Shown here: piece by piece, positions 63,606-64,000 of the stretch | Layout: each line of letters begins with the position of its first letter | How positions within the stretch are numbered: the first letter of the stretch is position 1 | Origin: Sipunculus nudus | Lineage: Eukaryota; Annelida; Sipuncula; Golfingiida; Sipunculidae | DNA: 64,000 nucleotides | Reading direction: 5' to 3' | NCBI GenBank assembly: GCA_026874595.1 | Contig: CM049317.1 | Location: forward strand, 53,219,618 to 53,283,617 | Notes under the pieces: generated by a model | What the model was told of the DNA's origin: nothing | What the model saw: the letters and a program-made list of their open reading frames with translations, nothing else | The model's database searches: none | Program-made: the position numbers and the translations under genes

Positions 63606-64000
63606 GAGACCCGGAGGACCTGAGCTATGCCAACACGCCCTCAGAAGAAAAACTGCCAATGTCTCATGCGTTCCGTTATATTCGTATCCAACAATACCAA
63701 GATATCTGAGAACGGAACAGATATTATCGCTTACGAGAGAAGCAGATGAAAGGAACAACAGCAGCAACAACATCGTTAGCGATTCACATACATGAGGGAG
63801 TAAACAAAACACATAATAGTTTTTTTTGTATCAAACATGTCCAGGGAGGAAACCTGGAAAACACAAGGAAGAAACACAGTTCAAGGGAAGGTTGGGCGAA
63901 GGAGACAATGGGAAAGAAAACAAAGAGGCACAGGTGTGTGTCCAGACAAGTAGGATCATAAAAAACGGAGACGCTTTCTATCAACTCGTTAAGCGGCGGT

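Overview
The window joins two kinds of DNA. About 1-26.1 kb, and again about 61-64 kb, is AT-rich eukaryotic sequence with few or no convincing genes: TA/TG microsatellites, a tRNA-headed SINE family, a solo LTR, and four or five strongly diverged copies of one multi-kilobase repeat unit. About 26.2-60.7 kb is a compact, gene-dense block. Its roughly twenty compact genes have host-type polymerase II signals (TATA boxes, CRE sites, GT-AG introns, AATAAA signals), many read-through-sized paralogues, and three tRNA or tRNA-like genes. The host looks like an invertebrate animal; I cannot name it (a mollusc or other marine invertebrate is a guess). The block looks like part of a large nuclear DNA virus or an endogenised copy of one, but no polymerase, capsid, helicase or packaging gene is visible, so the viral identity is inference.

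Layout of the block. (a) 27.1-33.7 kb, minus strand: an FG-repeat (nucleoporin-like) protein, then three paralogous zinc-ribbon proteins of 409-525 residues, two of them with obvious TATA promoters. (b) 34.1-35.25 kb: a promoter/enhancer region with eight ETS-type sites, inverted CCAAT boxes, E-boxes and CRE sites, ending in a CRE-TATA promoter. (c) 35.2-46.7 kb, plus strand: a leader exon, an intron carrying six small hairpins with related loops, then a row of ORFs. Most have a splice acceptor 0-19 bases before the ATG (small helical proteins, a zinc-ribbon protein, a retropepsin-like protein, a RING E3-like protein, a small repeat protein). (d) 48.0-57.9 kb, minus strand: the mirror image, running left from a near-identical CRE-TATA promoter at 57.95 kb through at least six helical paralogues, a protein with CARD-like regions and a Cys-rich protein. 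The two arrays converge near the tRNA-Arg gene at 47.6 kb. (e) 58.96-60.7 kb, minus strand: an unrecognised 484-residue protein with its own promoter and one leader intron.

The main points for a second look are these. There are two arrays of tiny hairpins with constant loops and changing but complementary stems. One lies in the leader intron. The other, in 160-bp tandem units, lies behind its own CRE-TATA promoter and before tandem AATAAA signals on the minus strand, and looks like a structured noncoding RNA. A promoter module occurs three times with identical 32-base geometry. The acceptor-next-to-ATG arrangement suggests that common leaders are spliced onto many ORFs. At least eight helical proteins appear to form one expanded family. 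A 21-bp stem-loop lies in a GC-rich exon at 43.7 kb. The probable functions (nuclear pore mimicry, ubiquitin ligation, death-fold signalling) fit interference with host cells, but this rests on motifs read by eye.
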